The translations under genes and the position numbers were made by a program. Below, piece after piece: positions 11,101 to 17,517 of a stretch of 64,000 nucleotides of DNA (positions are counted from its first letter, which is position 1; each line of letters starts with the position of its first letter). The notes under the pieces were generated by a model. The model did not search any database and had not been told where the DNA came from. It was given only the letters and a program-made list of their open reading frames with translations. The stretch is from JAEYXS01 sp943367715 (GTDB lineage Bacteria; Verrucomicrobiota; Verrucomicrobiia; Limisphaerales; JAEYXS01), in NCBI GenBank assembly GCA_943367715.1, contig CALRJY020000012.1, forward strand, positions 62,001-126,000, written 5' to 3'.

Positions 11101-13919
11101 TAAGGTCCGGCCGGAATAGTCGTCGTGCCGAACACCACTGCCGAGGCCGACGTATTCACTTGCAGCAAGAACGTGCCGCTGATGTTCACCCCTGCCAAAG
11201 CAGGCCCGGACACCAGGTTCAGGACGAAGCTGCCCGCCAGACCGCTCGAACTCACCAGAAAATCACCACTGCCGTTCAGGTTCAGGATGCGCGTGCCATT
11301 CGCTTCCAGCTCCAGCTTGGTGATGCTCGAGGAAATGGTCATCACGCCGTTGGACCGGACAAAGTCAAAGCTGCCTTCGATCACCTGCCCCAACACCGTC
11401 AGGCTGCCATCCAGACTGATGGAGACATCCGAGCTGCCCGCCTGCGTCATGGAGCCCGGCTCCCATACCACATTTGACGCACTCAAGACCGAACTGCCCG
11501 CAATGGTGATGGTCAGTGAAGCGATGGAGAAATCCAAGTCACCCGACGAAGCAATCCCGCCACTGAAATCATAGCTGGCCGCCAAACCCGTTACCGAGGT
11601 TTGGATATAGGCACTGTCCGGGAACAAAGTGATGCCGCCGACATTCAGGGCGATGCTGCCCGTGACCGGCGTTGCCGAAGTGCGATCTAGCACGAAGTTG
11701 TTCACCGTCAGACTTGCCCCACTCAAGGTCATGAACCCGCCGATCGTGTTCGTTCCGCTGGCGCTCAGATTCAGGCTGCCGATGGAGAAGCCCGAACGAC
11801 GCAACTGGAAGGAGGAAATGGTTCCGGAAAGTCCCGCTACCAAGTTGGAGATCACTGCCACGTTCGTCACGCTGAGCATGACTTCCTGACCCGGACGGAA
11901 TTGCACGGCACCGAACTGGATCAACAAGGCTTCACCGATTGGCAGGTTGAAAGCCGGGATGTCTAAGTTCAACACGCCGATCGAACCCGGCAAGGTGCCG
12001 AACTCATAGCTGCCCGTGATATTTCCCAAGCTCGCATTGATGAAGCTTACTTCCGGGAAAAGCACCACATCCGTAGCTGAAACGTTTATTGAGCCACTCA
12101 CAGTAACGTTCGTGCCGTAGTTCACCGCGAAGTTCACCACACTGACCGTCACCGTATTGAAACTGATGATTTTGCCGAAGGCGTCTCCGATTCCCCCCAA
12201 GCCAGCCAAGGAGGTCGTCAAGCTGGCGTTACCGATCTGGAAACCGGTGCGATGCAAAATGAAGTTGTTGATCGTAACGTTACCCAAACCACTGAACTGA
12301 GGGGAGTTCATGGTGGCCGTGGTGATGCTGGCGATCACATCGGCCGAGCCCGGTGTAACCACTACCGCATTTGCCGTGATGGAAAGCGCCTCACCGATCT
12401 TCAGGTTCAACGTGCCAATAGTAAGTGTGAGCTTGGCGTCCGGAGAACCACTGCCAAAGTTGAAGGATCCCGTCAGTCCTGTTGCCGTGCTGGAGATCAG
12501 AGAACCATTCGGAAAAAGCTTCAGGCTGGCGATGACCAAAGACACCGAACCAGTCACCGTCGTGTTAGCCCCATAAGCTACATCCAAGTCATCCACCGAA
12601 ATCTGCAAGCCGGTCACTTTCAGGAAGTCACTGACACTTGCTTCTTGGCCACCACCCAAGCTCAACGTGACATCACCGATATGGAAACCATCCTTGCGCA
12701 GGATAAAGTTACTGAGCGATACCGAAGCCAATCCAGCAAACAAGGGAGAGTTGACCGTAGCAGAGCTAATGGTCACCAACGTTTGATTAGCGGCGGCGTT
12801 GCTTTTATCATAAGTCAAACTTACCGCCGTTGCATTCACCGAAATCGCCTCACCAACACTCAAATGAAACTGATCCAGTGACAGTGAATACACTCCTGCG
12901 CCCACATCGAAACTTCCCGTCACACCATCATCTCCTGCATCACTTCCATCGGTGGCGGAAGCCGTGAAAGCTTTACCAGGAAAGAGCGTCCCTGAATCCG
13001 CTTCAATGATCACTTGGCCGCTGTAAGTACCTGTCCCTGCACTGTAAACGATATTCTGAAAAGTCAGCGTCAGGCCGGTCAACTGCAGAAATCCATCGAG
13101 ATTCAGATCTAATCCCGTGAAGCTCTGCGTGCCCGTAATGATGCCATTCCTGTAATCTACCAGCTTCCCATCAACGTAGAGGCTGACCTCCGTATTGGCA
13201 TCAGATAATACGAAGCGACTCAGCGAAAACTTCGAATTGGAGGTGGAATTACCGCTCGCACCGACAGAAGAAAGACCTAAACCAGCAGAAAAATCAGAAG
13301 AAAGAGAGCCCTTAGAGCCCTCGGAACCCTTTAAAACACCATTAAAAACTTGCCCAAATGCATCGTATTCAACAGTTTGCACAGGAGGACCCTGTGCCAC
13401 ACGCAACGTTTCGACCATCTCTTCCGTCAAAGTATTGTTATCTTCGCCCTGATATTGAGGTGTACCTTCGATATCGGTGGCGATCGGTGCAGCACCCACA
13501 TCATTGGATGTTTTGCCATCTGCAGCCGTATTTTCCGATTCAGATTCTTGCGCCTCTGAATTCTTCGAAGCACCCGTAGCCGGATCAACATCGCCCGTTT
13601 CAGCTCCCAAATCAGCGCTGGTCAGTCCGGAAAACAGATCGGAATCCTCCGCAGAATTGCCTGAAATCTCGCCCCCTAAAGAGTCATTTTCAGCCCCACC
13701 CTGTTGATGAATCACTTGGTTATGACCCTCAGATAAAGGCGGCACCCCAGCGGATAAAAATACCGCCATCACACCGCTATCAAGCAGCACGCGAGGCTCT
13801 AGGCCTTCAAGCTGGTAGCGACTGGATGTTTTTTCTAAGGGCAAAGCGGAGAGTGTTATATTACCCTCCCTTGCTTTTTCGCAAGTAGATACTTCCCTAT
13901 TTTTTACTTTAATTATCAC
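1..13919 (-). CDS. Giant LEPR-XLL repeat protein (partial, C-terminus outside window)
   Basis: One reading frame stays open on the minus strand from a GTG at 13919 to the left edge, at least 4,639 codons. An in-frame TAG directly precedes the GTG. Start choice is uncertain because there is no clear ribosome-binding site and the first ATG lies after the LEPR motif. Around residue 45 the protein reads RYQLEGLEPRVLLDS, the LEPR-XLL signature found near the N-terminus of very large proteins of Planctomycetes and Verrucomicrobia. Residues about 55-240 are acidic and Ser/Gly rich. Next come about four units with the motif FxLxxxGFxIGxxxL (roughly 13.1-11.5 kb), then about 30 repeats of 105-125 residues down to position 1. 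Typical repeat motifs are LSGNFxFEQ, SLxLGDGxTxxVSVTNGxG and INTTxxxVNET. Composition is rich in Gly, Thr, Val and Ser with almost no Cys, which suggests a stacked beta-structured exported or surface fibre. Function is unknown. Confidence 0.85.
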   Translation of the reverse strand, partial: MIIKVKNREVSTCEKAREGNITLSALPLEKTSSRYQLEGLEPRVLLDSGVMAVFLSAGVPPLSEGHNQVIHQQGGAENDSLGGEISGNSAEDSDLFSGLTSADLGAETGDVDPATGASKNSEAQESESENTAADGKTSNDVGAAPIATDIEGTPQYQGEDNNTLTEEMVETLRVAQGPPVQTVEYDAFGQVFNGVLKGSEGSKGSLSSDFSAGLGLSSVGASGNSTSNSKFSLSRFVLSDANTEVSLYVDGKLVDYRNGIITGTQSFTGLDLNLDGFLQLTGLTLTFQNIVYSAGTGTYSGQVIIEADSGTLFPGKAFTASATDGSDAGDDGVTGSFDVGAGVYSLSLDQFHLSVGEAISVNATAVSLTYDKSNAAANQTLVTISSATVNSPLFAGLASVSLSNFILRKDGFHIGDVTLSLGGGQEASVSDFLKVTGLQISVDDLDVAYGANTTVTGSVSLVIASLKLFPNGSLISSTATGLTGSFNFGSGSPDAKLTLTIGTLNLKIGEALSITANAVVVTPGSADVIASITTATMNSPQFSGLGNVTINNFILHRTGFQIGNASLTTSLAGLGGIGDAFGKIISFNTVTVSVVNFAVNYGTNVTVSGSINVSATDVVLFPEVSFINASLGNITGSYEFGTLPGSIGVLNLDIPAFNLPIGEALLIQFGAVQFRPGQEVMLSVTNVAVISNLVAGLSGTISSFQLRRSGFSIGSLNLSASGTNTIGGFMTLSGASLTVNNFVLDRTSATPVTGSIALNVGGITLFPDSAYIQTSVTGLAASYDFSGGIASSGDLDFSIASLTITIAGSSVLSASNVVWEPGSMTQAGSSDVSISLDGSLTVLGQVIEGSFDFVRSNGVMTISSSITKLELEANGTRILNLNGSGDFLVSSSGLAGSFVLNLVSGPALAGVNISGTFLLQVNTSASAVVFGTTTIPAGPYLRIGVQSANVSILGNTITADLFQLVKSGTGASAVVTAVATGVGLRLEAVTASLTIGNSSGAFVITSAGIAGYVDVGSVVLSGVPGVSLSASDLSIQVNTTGVDVDRTVVTSAGNVEIEYSGAYQLNFLRVAGSASLEVDGFMKLSGGFAFERSTIAGGAPVLKGAVTNLTGVMGTGIGTANEAGIKVTNVNGAFLMLPAGLALDASGSAELVGVTGLQLSGSVAVEVNTTAQAVNETVATPTGSASVAFTSGAQYLAVSGSLSLSINGFVSLSGDYTFERTFDGATTRVRVAATDVTAFMGANSTGVEITGGTLGLILLPQAGTYALSMSGTASLIGVTDVTITGSLQVRANTTGQAINEQIITPAGASVVVAFTDGTVVKRMEGSVALDIAGYAALTGAFTFQQTGTGTTAKVLIGATGVEAFMGAGSAGVRIQNGVLAMAIFPNTSTYALNASGTASLDGVTDVVLSGTLAAVVNTTGGAVSENIVTSNGSVALQFSAMEGNVARFRGTNVQVALGSSVQISGSFAVERNEVAGVATLKIGASNVQALMSVDGKGIRVVDATLGLLVQADGTYALQATGLAMVVGVPDLEVTGNLTLGVNTTGAARSEVIHTGALTSAGLSVDITLGLLATVPLSFTGSQVVLKIAGNGFTAEEITFTQSTTQIDITGTDIGFVLQAGNKRIIGIEDADFAFVVTPDGIAGALLNATVTGPDFGGNITLGGTVSLLLNTLTTAQSVTVAGQTVNLTAAAAGSMYLRVEVANATLGVYGSSLTADLFVFQKDELGVQVSGDNLDFTLSAGTKRIISILDADFAFRFTQTGLAGVVKDGTVLGPDFGGNITISGTVSLYLNTTSAPLALTVGGDVIEVDAATSGGFFVRVEVLSGILSVFNNTLSADEFIFEQSGPDVALSGTNLDFTLNAGVTRVLSIEDASFAFRFSQAGLTGAVLGGVFTGPDFDDVEISGTASLLINTTTVSRTLSVGGQSVIVPGAPIGSQFVRVEITSAIFSVLGNTLTADEFILEKSGTDVLVTGTNLGLEIVAGSTRVIGIEDADFAFQFTADGVAGAITNATILGPEFTGLTLAGDVTVLFNTTTSTQSLTVDGNVINVAAGVAGAAYVKVAVNNGQFGILGQTLAANFVFEQTTVDGESLVIIKANSVQLVLGNGSTNLLTVSGGAINLTINAQGVVGSFGGTVTSNVPSVSFGGSFTVQLDTRVPANRYVRVTGTGVSVVVAGQTLTGDFAIEQTTTASNQQVVGVAVDNLTLTLGDGSSNYVSVTNGEGYFLLTPLGIAASATASVSITIPGVNLTGGTVSLKINTTGAPVSSNFLIGDNAPSNLVLPAGPYIQVSVIGASLELGTGGPSLTGDFAFEQVTRADSSKLVKFGVANLAVTYQGQGIVDGSGAFVIMPPDAGVSGSGGIAGMVSGKASIATGGLAIGGSFGLRVNQTGLPVLETVTVGSQTFEISYSTGADVFEFFGQNLTLTIGNFVSIEGSQITFSAGSFAGTGLRIFLGNGPALLPDGTLNPSAVGVLLKDADIGLKDLGGSTYAMYATGTVEALGVSGVTFSGTATIEINQSTSAQTINLPGGGSIVLQGSMLNFQATSMNLGVMGQTITGDFAFSKPGVGSGNQAVVIAASNVSVQLGTPGTPLVSVTNGNGLFMITSAGIAGKAAATVTLAGSTGVTLTGSYGLAINTIAAEVNASLTAGSTTQTLALPFGPYLRVTGTGVSLTVAGQTLSGNFDFEQKTTGGVDGNIQTPGDNSKVVTVGFSNVTLSLAGGIVSVTNGSGLFILGATGLAGRATASLAITAGANVSASGTFELLINRTGGAVNQTIDVGGLPVSVNAPAGNYIRVSGTNVNLTVVGQTLSGNFYFESKVLTGGATAVTVGASNVSLSLGGGLVSMTNGSGVFLITPTGFAGQLTASVSVSAGTAVSLTGAFTLLINNTGGAVNESFTFNSALTTLSLVAGPYVRISVAGIDPGTQAVLTVAGQTLKGEFDLEQMATVGAGATSVLTIGFRNVGLELGDGTTALLTISNGEGLFVLSAAGLAGQAEADLAVNPITGVSFTGTVKLAINNTAAAVSRAFEVNGNRVTLELPAGPYLKIEGEGVQLAIGSVVSLSGNFSFEQSTTADNEQVIKIAASDINASLAAGSVALNLADAGGLFLLKATGIAGRANGTVSLTGVTGLTLSATMTLEFNKTGAVVNEIIGTETLSFTETNYLRIAGSAVLKVSSFVDVSGLFSFESATASGGGTVIKVGAADVHAILGVAGSFGVELSDAELAMMLFANGTYALSASGDVALIGFSGLSLTGSIALRINNTNTTVNETFDVAGETLTLTFGATETNITRFEALNAKLTTPVATLSGNFAFEKDGITNEIFVAATGISLFVGDDKGTVSTSDDIGVRVSNANLIILLLPGGTYAFDVSGTAEIVNVPALEFIGTLGAQQNTTGLAVNRTITVGGANYTLNLGAGVNRFGGDNITLRTPVADLTGSFAVELNTVAGADGLLGTADDIKEVLIGATGVELFVGDDKGTATTADDVGVRISNAEVIVLLATGGYAFEASGTAEVLGVPGVMLFGMLGAQMNTFTTAVNRQLVVGGITKTLSLAAGLSRFGAKGVTLQVAGQKLKGDFTFEQTLVGGTPVVEITLANIYLGLGDGTTDYVSVSNGSGNLVMSATGMTGSFGGTVTVNVPSVAFSGAFTVDVHTDTVTPTNNYVRVSGTGVTLTVAGQTLAGNFVFEQTTATSGQSVVRVGVTNLSLSLGDGVNTFVSVTNGSGLLVLTAQGIAASFTVSPTFNLPGVFLTGGTVNLSINTGAMAVNETLTVAGTPVTVNVPAGPYVKVEVLGAVLRIGAAGGPQLSGDFAFDQSTLANGTKLTRIGLANVAVTFGGQGLINGEGAIIVTAAGVAGILTGDIDINAGGATVAGRLGLRINKTGAAVDQTITVGSKTIEVKFGASEGDIFSFFGSDLSFNVGDFVTIEGSVSFTSLPDRQIFAGTNLLVFLGQGPAKLPSGDLNPTATGLLLRNATVGLVKFADGTVAFTATGTVEVIGINGVTFSGTATVRVNNTGRVIDQTVTIPNTTQDVVVHFETTALVTTFSATNLVLNVMGQELTGDFSFTKITTGAYAGSLHIAASNVGLSLGGGILTLVNGSGSLLLAPTGIVADIGGTVALNIPQVAAGGTFRVRINNTTTAVNEASLGLTGFAAGPYLQVTGTGAYLDIFGQRLSANFSIEQTTTQTGGSVLRIGVTNGSLSLGDGSTSLVSVTNATGSFVVTTAGLAGRLSATVSVNPSTGVTFNGNFSLAINTTGVLVNETVSVGNATLKVELPAGPYLRVEGTSIVLEVAGQSLAGNFAFEQVTRSNGIKVTRVAVTNASLHLGDGTTNFLSITNASGFFLLTTAGLAGRISGTVGVNIPGVTLDASLTVEINNTTAVVSETFIVAGATTQLTLPAGPYVKVVGTGIALNVAGQKLQGDFSFVQTTVGATQVVKVTLANIYLGLGDGVTDFVSVTDGGGELTITATGISGSFSGTVAVNVPGVTFTGSFGVAVQTDSVTPANNFVRISGTGVTLAVAGQTLSANFVFEQTTTNTGLKVVKVGVTALSLSLGDGTTTFVSVTNGSGLLVLNAQGLAASFTVSPTFNLPGVTLIGGTVNFSINTGTVPVNETLVVAGTPVTVNVPAGAYVRVEVLGAVLRIGATGGP

Positions 13920-14015
13920 CTATCGCTAAAGCGGGCTTATCCACTTATTTTTTAGATAAACTTATCAATTGATTCACAGATAAGAGAGACTGGATAGTGC
14001 CGAATGGAATCACTC

Positions 14016-15737
14016 CTATTTGAAACCTTTCCCCCTCGCCCGTCCCAAAAAACGGGCAGCTAAGCCGCCTAAAAATCGTCCTAAGTGCCCCCCGAATGTT
14101 AGCGGTTCTATGGGAGTGTAACGCGCCATGGCGATAGTCCTAAACTCTTGGTGCAACCGGCGCCGGGCATTGCGGGTGCCCCAACCGGCGATTAACAGAC
14201 TGATCGTCACCCAGCAAAGCAGCAGAAATACCCTCGAGTCAGGAGTAAAGTGGAAAAACTTCCACAATAAAAACGTTATGACGCCCGTAGCCAGATAGAA
14301 GATGACCCATGGTGCTCCCATGATAAAGACCGCCGCTTCCAAACCGGCGTTCTTAGGAATCTTACACGACATCGCCTTCCACATCCCCACCCAAGGAAGC
14401 GCCATGTAGTCAACCCAGAAAACCAGATAGCCCGCCCCCAAGATCAGGAATAATTCCCCTTCCAGATCGAGCGGACGGCGTATTCCGATCATGATAAAGA
14501 GGCCGATCTCCAAAACGAAGGCAGCCAGAAACGGTCCCCAATACTGACGGCGCACGGATAACAACTGCCCCTGTAGAATTTCGGCCACCGGCATGGTCGT
14601 GCAGAGCACCAGCTCCAAGGCTCCACTCTCCCGGTCAGCCGAGAAACGTCGCGCTGACTCGATTGCCAAAGAAGCCTTCAGAATTGAGTTAGTAAATAAT
14701 GCGAATAAAAATGCTGTGCCCAGATTCCACCAGTCTTTGCCGAGGATAAGCAGGAAAAATAAACAGATGGAAACCATGGCACCCAGCACTATCCAGAGCG
14801 CCAAATTCTTCATCCGTTCGCGACTGGTAAGCCAGAGGATGGCATTGATATCCAGCAGACGCGCCCGTTGCTTGGCCATGGATTCGCTGGTTCCATAGAT
14901 CACTTTGCGTGTCCATTCCCGCCAACGGAACTGGCGTTTGGTGCCCGCCTTCTCCTGCCAGGTGCGAGGCGCCAGCCAGATCGCGATCCCCAGAAACATC
15001 CAGCCCAAAGCATGCACAATCGCGTTCGTGATCCAAAAGAATGAAGGCTGGCGAAAATAGAGCACATCCAACGCACCAGGAAAGGTCATTAGCGGACTGC
15101 TGATGACATAAGGCACCCAAAAAGCCAGCGTGATACGGGAAGAGGGAAAACCTAGCAAGTAGCTGTGGAGCAGACCCAGGAGCGGCCCCGCCCCGATCAG
15201 GCACAACAAGACGAGCATTGCCGCGCTGCGTGCTTTGTTTGTCTCCCGAGAGAGGCAGGAGCAGGTGATTCCCACGGTCAGGGAAAGAAACAGCACATTG
15301 ATGGAAGACAGGCTGAGCCGTAGCATCGCTCCGCCGGAAACACCTCCGAAGAGGAACATCACCGAAACCAGCGGCAGCAAAGCCAAAGCTCCATAGATGG
15401 CACCGATGGAAGAAGAAACCAACTTGCCCAACACGATGTCATAGCCCTTGAGGTCTGTCAGAAAGAGAAACCCCAGCGTCCCTTCCCGCTTCTCACTGCT
15501 CATCGTATCAGCGGTCAACTGGCAACCGGCCAGCAAACAGCTCAGGAAAAGCATGCCAAATCCCAGATAGAACAACTGCATGCCGATCATGTGGGGAGGC
15601 ATCCCGGCCCGGGCGACGAACGCAAACAGCAGGAAGATGGCGCTTCCGGTCAAGGGCAACGCCATGCGCGCTTTATAGGTGGCCGGCTGCCTTGCCGCCA
15701 CCCGCAACTCCCGTTCGACTATTGGTAAAACCGTCAT
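14016..15737 (-). CDS. ABC-2 type transporter permease, two permease modules
   Basis: This 573-residue integral membrane protein opens with MTVLPIVERELRVAARQP, the cytoplasmic amphipathic start typical of ABC-2 export permeases. Hydrophobic segments cluster in two halves, about residues 25-260 and 310-550, joined by a basic linker, so it looks like two ABC-2 modules fused in one chain. The segment SSEKREGTLGFLFLTDL is the conserved ABC-2 loop (ExxxGTLxxLL-like), and ESGALELVLCTTMPV near residue 370 is its counterpart in the second half. No ATPase gene lies beside it in the window, so its partner must be encoded elsewhere. Substrate is unknown. It sits between the tRNA-Ser gene and the giant repeat protein, on the same strand as both. 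A role in exporting that neighbour is only a guess. Confidence 0.75.
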   Translation of the reverse strand: MTVLPIVERELRVAARQPATYKARMALPLTGSAIFLLFAFVARAGMPPHMIGMQLFYLGFGMLFLSCLLAGCQLTADTMSSEKREGTLGFLFLTDLKGYDIVLGKLVSSSIGAIYGALALLPLVSVMFLFGGVSGGAMLRLSLSSINVLFLSLTVGITCSCLSRETNKARSAAMLVLLCLIGAGPLLGLLHSYLLGFPSSRITLAFWVPYVISSPLMTFPGALDVLYFRQPSFFWITNAIVHALGWMFLGIAIWLAPRTWQEKAGTKRQFRWREWTRKVIYGTSESMAKQRARLLDINAILWLTSRERMKNLALWIVLGAMVSICLFFLLILGKDWWNLGTAFLFALFTNSILKASLAIESARRFSADRESGALELVLCTTMPVAEILQGQLLSVRRQYWGPFLAAFVLEIGLFIMIGIRRPLDLEGELFLILGAGYLVFWVDYMALPWVGMWKAMSCKIPKNAGLEAAVFIMGAPWVIFYLATGVITFLLWKFFHFTPDSRVFLLLCWVTISLLIAGWGTRNARRRLHQEFRTIAMARYTPIEPLTFGGHLGRFLGGLAARFLGRARGKGFK

Positions 15738-15836
15738 AGCTCCCTCCCTAATTCAACTCCTGTTTCCAGATGACCAAGCCGGTCACTACTTGCAAGGGAC
15801 ACAAAAGGATGAGACTAACCGCGAAGCGAAAAAGGT

Positions 15837-15926
15837 TGGCGGAAGGGGTGGGAGTCGAACCCACGGTACGGTTGCCCGCACGTCTGATTTCGAATCAGGT
15901 GCCTTAAACCACTCAGCCACCCTTCC
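15837..15926 (-). tRNA. tRNA-Ser (anticodon CGA)
   Basis: The minus strand gives a 90-nt cloverleaf including an encoded CCA end. The acceptor stem is GGAAGGG/CCCTTCC with discriminator G. The anticodon loop TTCGAAA carries CGA, decoding UCG serine. The long variable arm and the T-loop TTCGACT are those expected of tRNA-Ser. It lies 91 bp downstream of rtcB on the same strand. Confidence 0.93.
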
Positions 15927-16017
15927 AACCAAGGCTTAAATTCTTCCCAAACTCCGCCCCTCCCCGCAAGTCCGTAATTTACCTTTCTCCCAAAGATGGC
16001 CCGCCGGTGCAACCGGC

Positions 16018-17505
16018 CTAATCCTCCGCCCTCTCCCCCTGTTGCGCCATCTTCACCAGCTTCGGATCGAACTGCCCCAGCACCTCCACCAGATCCTTCT
16101 GCGCCTCCATCACCTGATGGATATCCTTATACACCCCCGGCACCTCATCGATACCCGCCGAGATCAGATGCACCCCGCGATCCTTCAAGAGCCGGTTCAC
16201 CTTGCTCCACTCGAAGCTCTCCGTCGCCTTCTTCCGGCTCATCGCACGACCCGCCCCATGCGAGGCCGATTGCAGCGACGCCGCATTCCCCTTCCCGCGC
16301 ACCAGGAAACCCGGTGTCGCCATCGAGCCCGGGATGATCCCCAGCACCCCCTCACCCGCCGGCGTCGCCCCCTTGCGATGCACGATCACCTCGCGCTCCA
16401 CGCCCTCGATGACATGCTTCTCCTTCCACGCAAAGTTATGATGATTCTCCACGTCCAATAACACCTCGAGCCCCAGATGCTCCGCGATATGCTTATGGAT
16501 CAGCGAATGATTCGCCGCCGCATAACGCCCCATCAACTCCATCGCCGCCCAATACTCCTGCCCCTCGGCCGAATCCATGGACAACCACGCCAGATGCTTA
16601 TGCTCCTTCGGCAACTCCGCATGCTGCTCCATCGCGATATCGCTGTAATGCTGGCACGTCAACGCCCCCGACCCACGGCTCCCGCTATGGCTCAACAACG
16701 CAACGTACTCTCCAGGCGGCAACATCTGCAACTGAGCAAGCGCCCCCGCTTGCCGTAGTGGGACAGGCGCCATCGCCTGTCCAGTCGCAATTGCCCCGCC
16801 CCCCAGCACCGCAGGTGCCCCCTCCGGCACCGTAAACTTCCCAAACTCCACAAAATGATTCCCACTCCCGCTCGTCCCCAGTTGCGCCCACGCCCGATCC
16901 TTATTCTGCTTCGTCACCGGGCTCACGCTCCAATCCTCATCCAGCACCGCATGCGCGCGCCGATTCTGAAAACTCGCCCCCACGCCGAACCGCGTCTCCG
17001 CCTCGATCGCCTTGATCAACTTCTCCCGCTTGCGATCCAGCTCGCGCAACGGCAGGTCCAGCACCGTCAACTTCATTCGGCACGCGATATCCACGCCCAC
17101 GGCATACGGGATCACCGCGTTCTCCGTCGCCAGCACCCCGCCGATCGGCAGGCCATACCCCACATGCGCATCCGGCATCAACGCCCCGCGCACCGACACC
17201 GGGAGCTGACACGCCCGCGCCATCTGGTTCACCGCCTCCGGCTCCAGCCCCTCGCCCCACTGCTGCCAACCCGCATGCGTCTGCCGGAGCGCCCCCGCCG
17301 ACTGCATCCGCACCAACGCCTGCGCGAACTCACCCCGCAACTCATCATCCACGAACAGCGCCGGATTCTTCACGATCGCCTCCGCCTCCGCCAACAACTT
17401 GGACTTATCCAACCCCTTCAAGATATACCGCGAAATAAAATCCACCCCTCGCCGCGTCGCATCCCCCGGCGGCACCCCTAAACGAATTAAGTCTTTCGTG
17501 TTCAT
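16018..17505 (-). CDS. rtcB: RNA-splicing ligase RtcB
   Basis: This 495-residue protein is a 3'-5' RNA ligase that joins 2',3'-cyclic phosphate or 3'-phosphate ends to 5'-OH ends, using GTP and Mn2+. The active-site series is complete: D139-I-A-C142 and H217 (GSGNHF), H273 (SHSGSRG), the NHHNFAW histidines near 355, HRKGATPAGEG at 376-386, and H416 in SHGAGR, the residue guanylylated in known RtcB. It is the last gene of a minus-strand operon and begins 12 bp after the HEPN-like gene. No rtcA is present. Residues about 222-265, between two metal-binding motifs, form an unusual insertion that includes a stretch encoded by a perfect DNA palindrome (16761-16782). The divergent RtcR regulator supports damage-induced expression. 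Confidence 0.95.
   Translation of the reverse strand: MNTKDLIRLGVPPGDATRRGVDFISRYILKGLDKSKLLAEAEAIVKNPALFVDDELRGEFAQALVRMQSAGALRQTHAGWQQWGEGLEPEAVNQMARACQLPVSVRGALMPDAHVGYGLPIGGVLATENAVIPYAVGVDIACRMKLTVLDLPLRELDRKREKLIKAIEAETRFGVGASFQNRRAHAVLDEDWSVSPVTKQNKDRAWAQLGTSGSGNHFVEFGKFTVPEGAPAVLGGGAIATGQAMAPVPLRQAGALAQLQMLPPGEYVALLSHSGSRGSGALTCQHYSDIAMEQHAELPKEHKHLAWLSMDSAEGQEYWAAMELMGRYAAANHSLIHKHIAEHLGLEVLLDVENHHNFAWKEKHVIEGVEREVIVHRKGATPAGEGVLGIIPGSMATPGFLVRGKGNAASLQSASHGAGRAMSRKKATESFEWSKVNRLLKDRGVHLISAGIDEVPGVYKDIHQVMEAQKDLVEVLGQFDPKLVKMAQQGERAED
16761..16782. repeat. Perfect palindrome inside rtcB (REP-like)
   Basis: GGACAGGCG, a 4-nt loop and CGCCTGTCC form a perfect 9-bp inverted repeat within the rtcB coding sequence. 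In the coding frame it specifies TGQAMAPV in a region where RtcB proteins do not normally have extra residues. Hairpins of this kind are common as intergenic dispersed repeats in such genomes (general knowledge, not checked here), so an in-frame repeat insertion is a reasonable explanation. Confidence 0.6.
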
Positions 17506-17517
17506 TGAAATGTCTTC

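Noticed and set aside
82..13707. Many plus-strand open frames of 60-400 codons across the first 13.7 kb
   Set aside because: They are antisense shadows of the continuous minus-strand giant gene. They have no homology-like motifs, and their Arg/His/Thr-rich content follows from the repeat codons.
13920..14015. Inverted repeat GATAA-AC-TTATC near 13955 as an operator
   Set aside because: It is short, in AT-rich DNA and expected by chance; there is no second copy or linked regulator.
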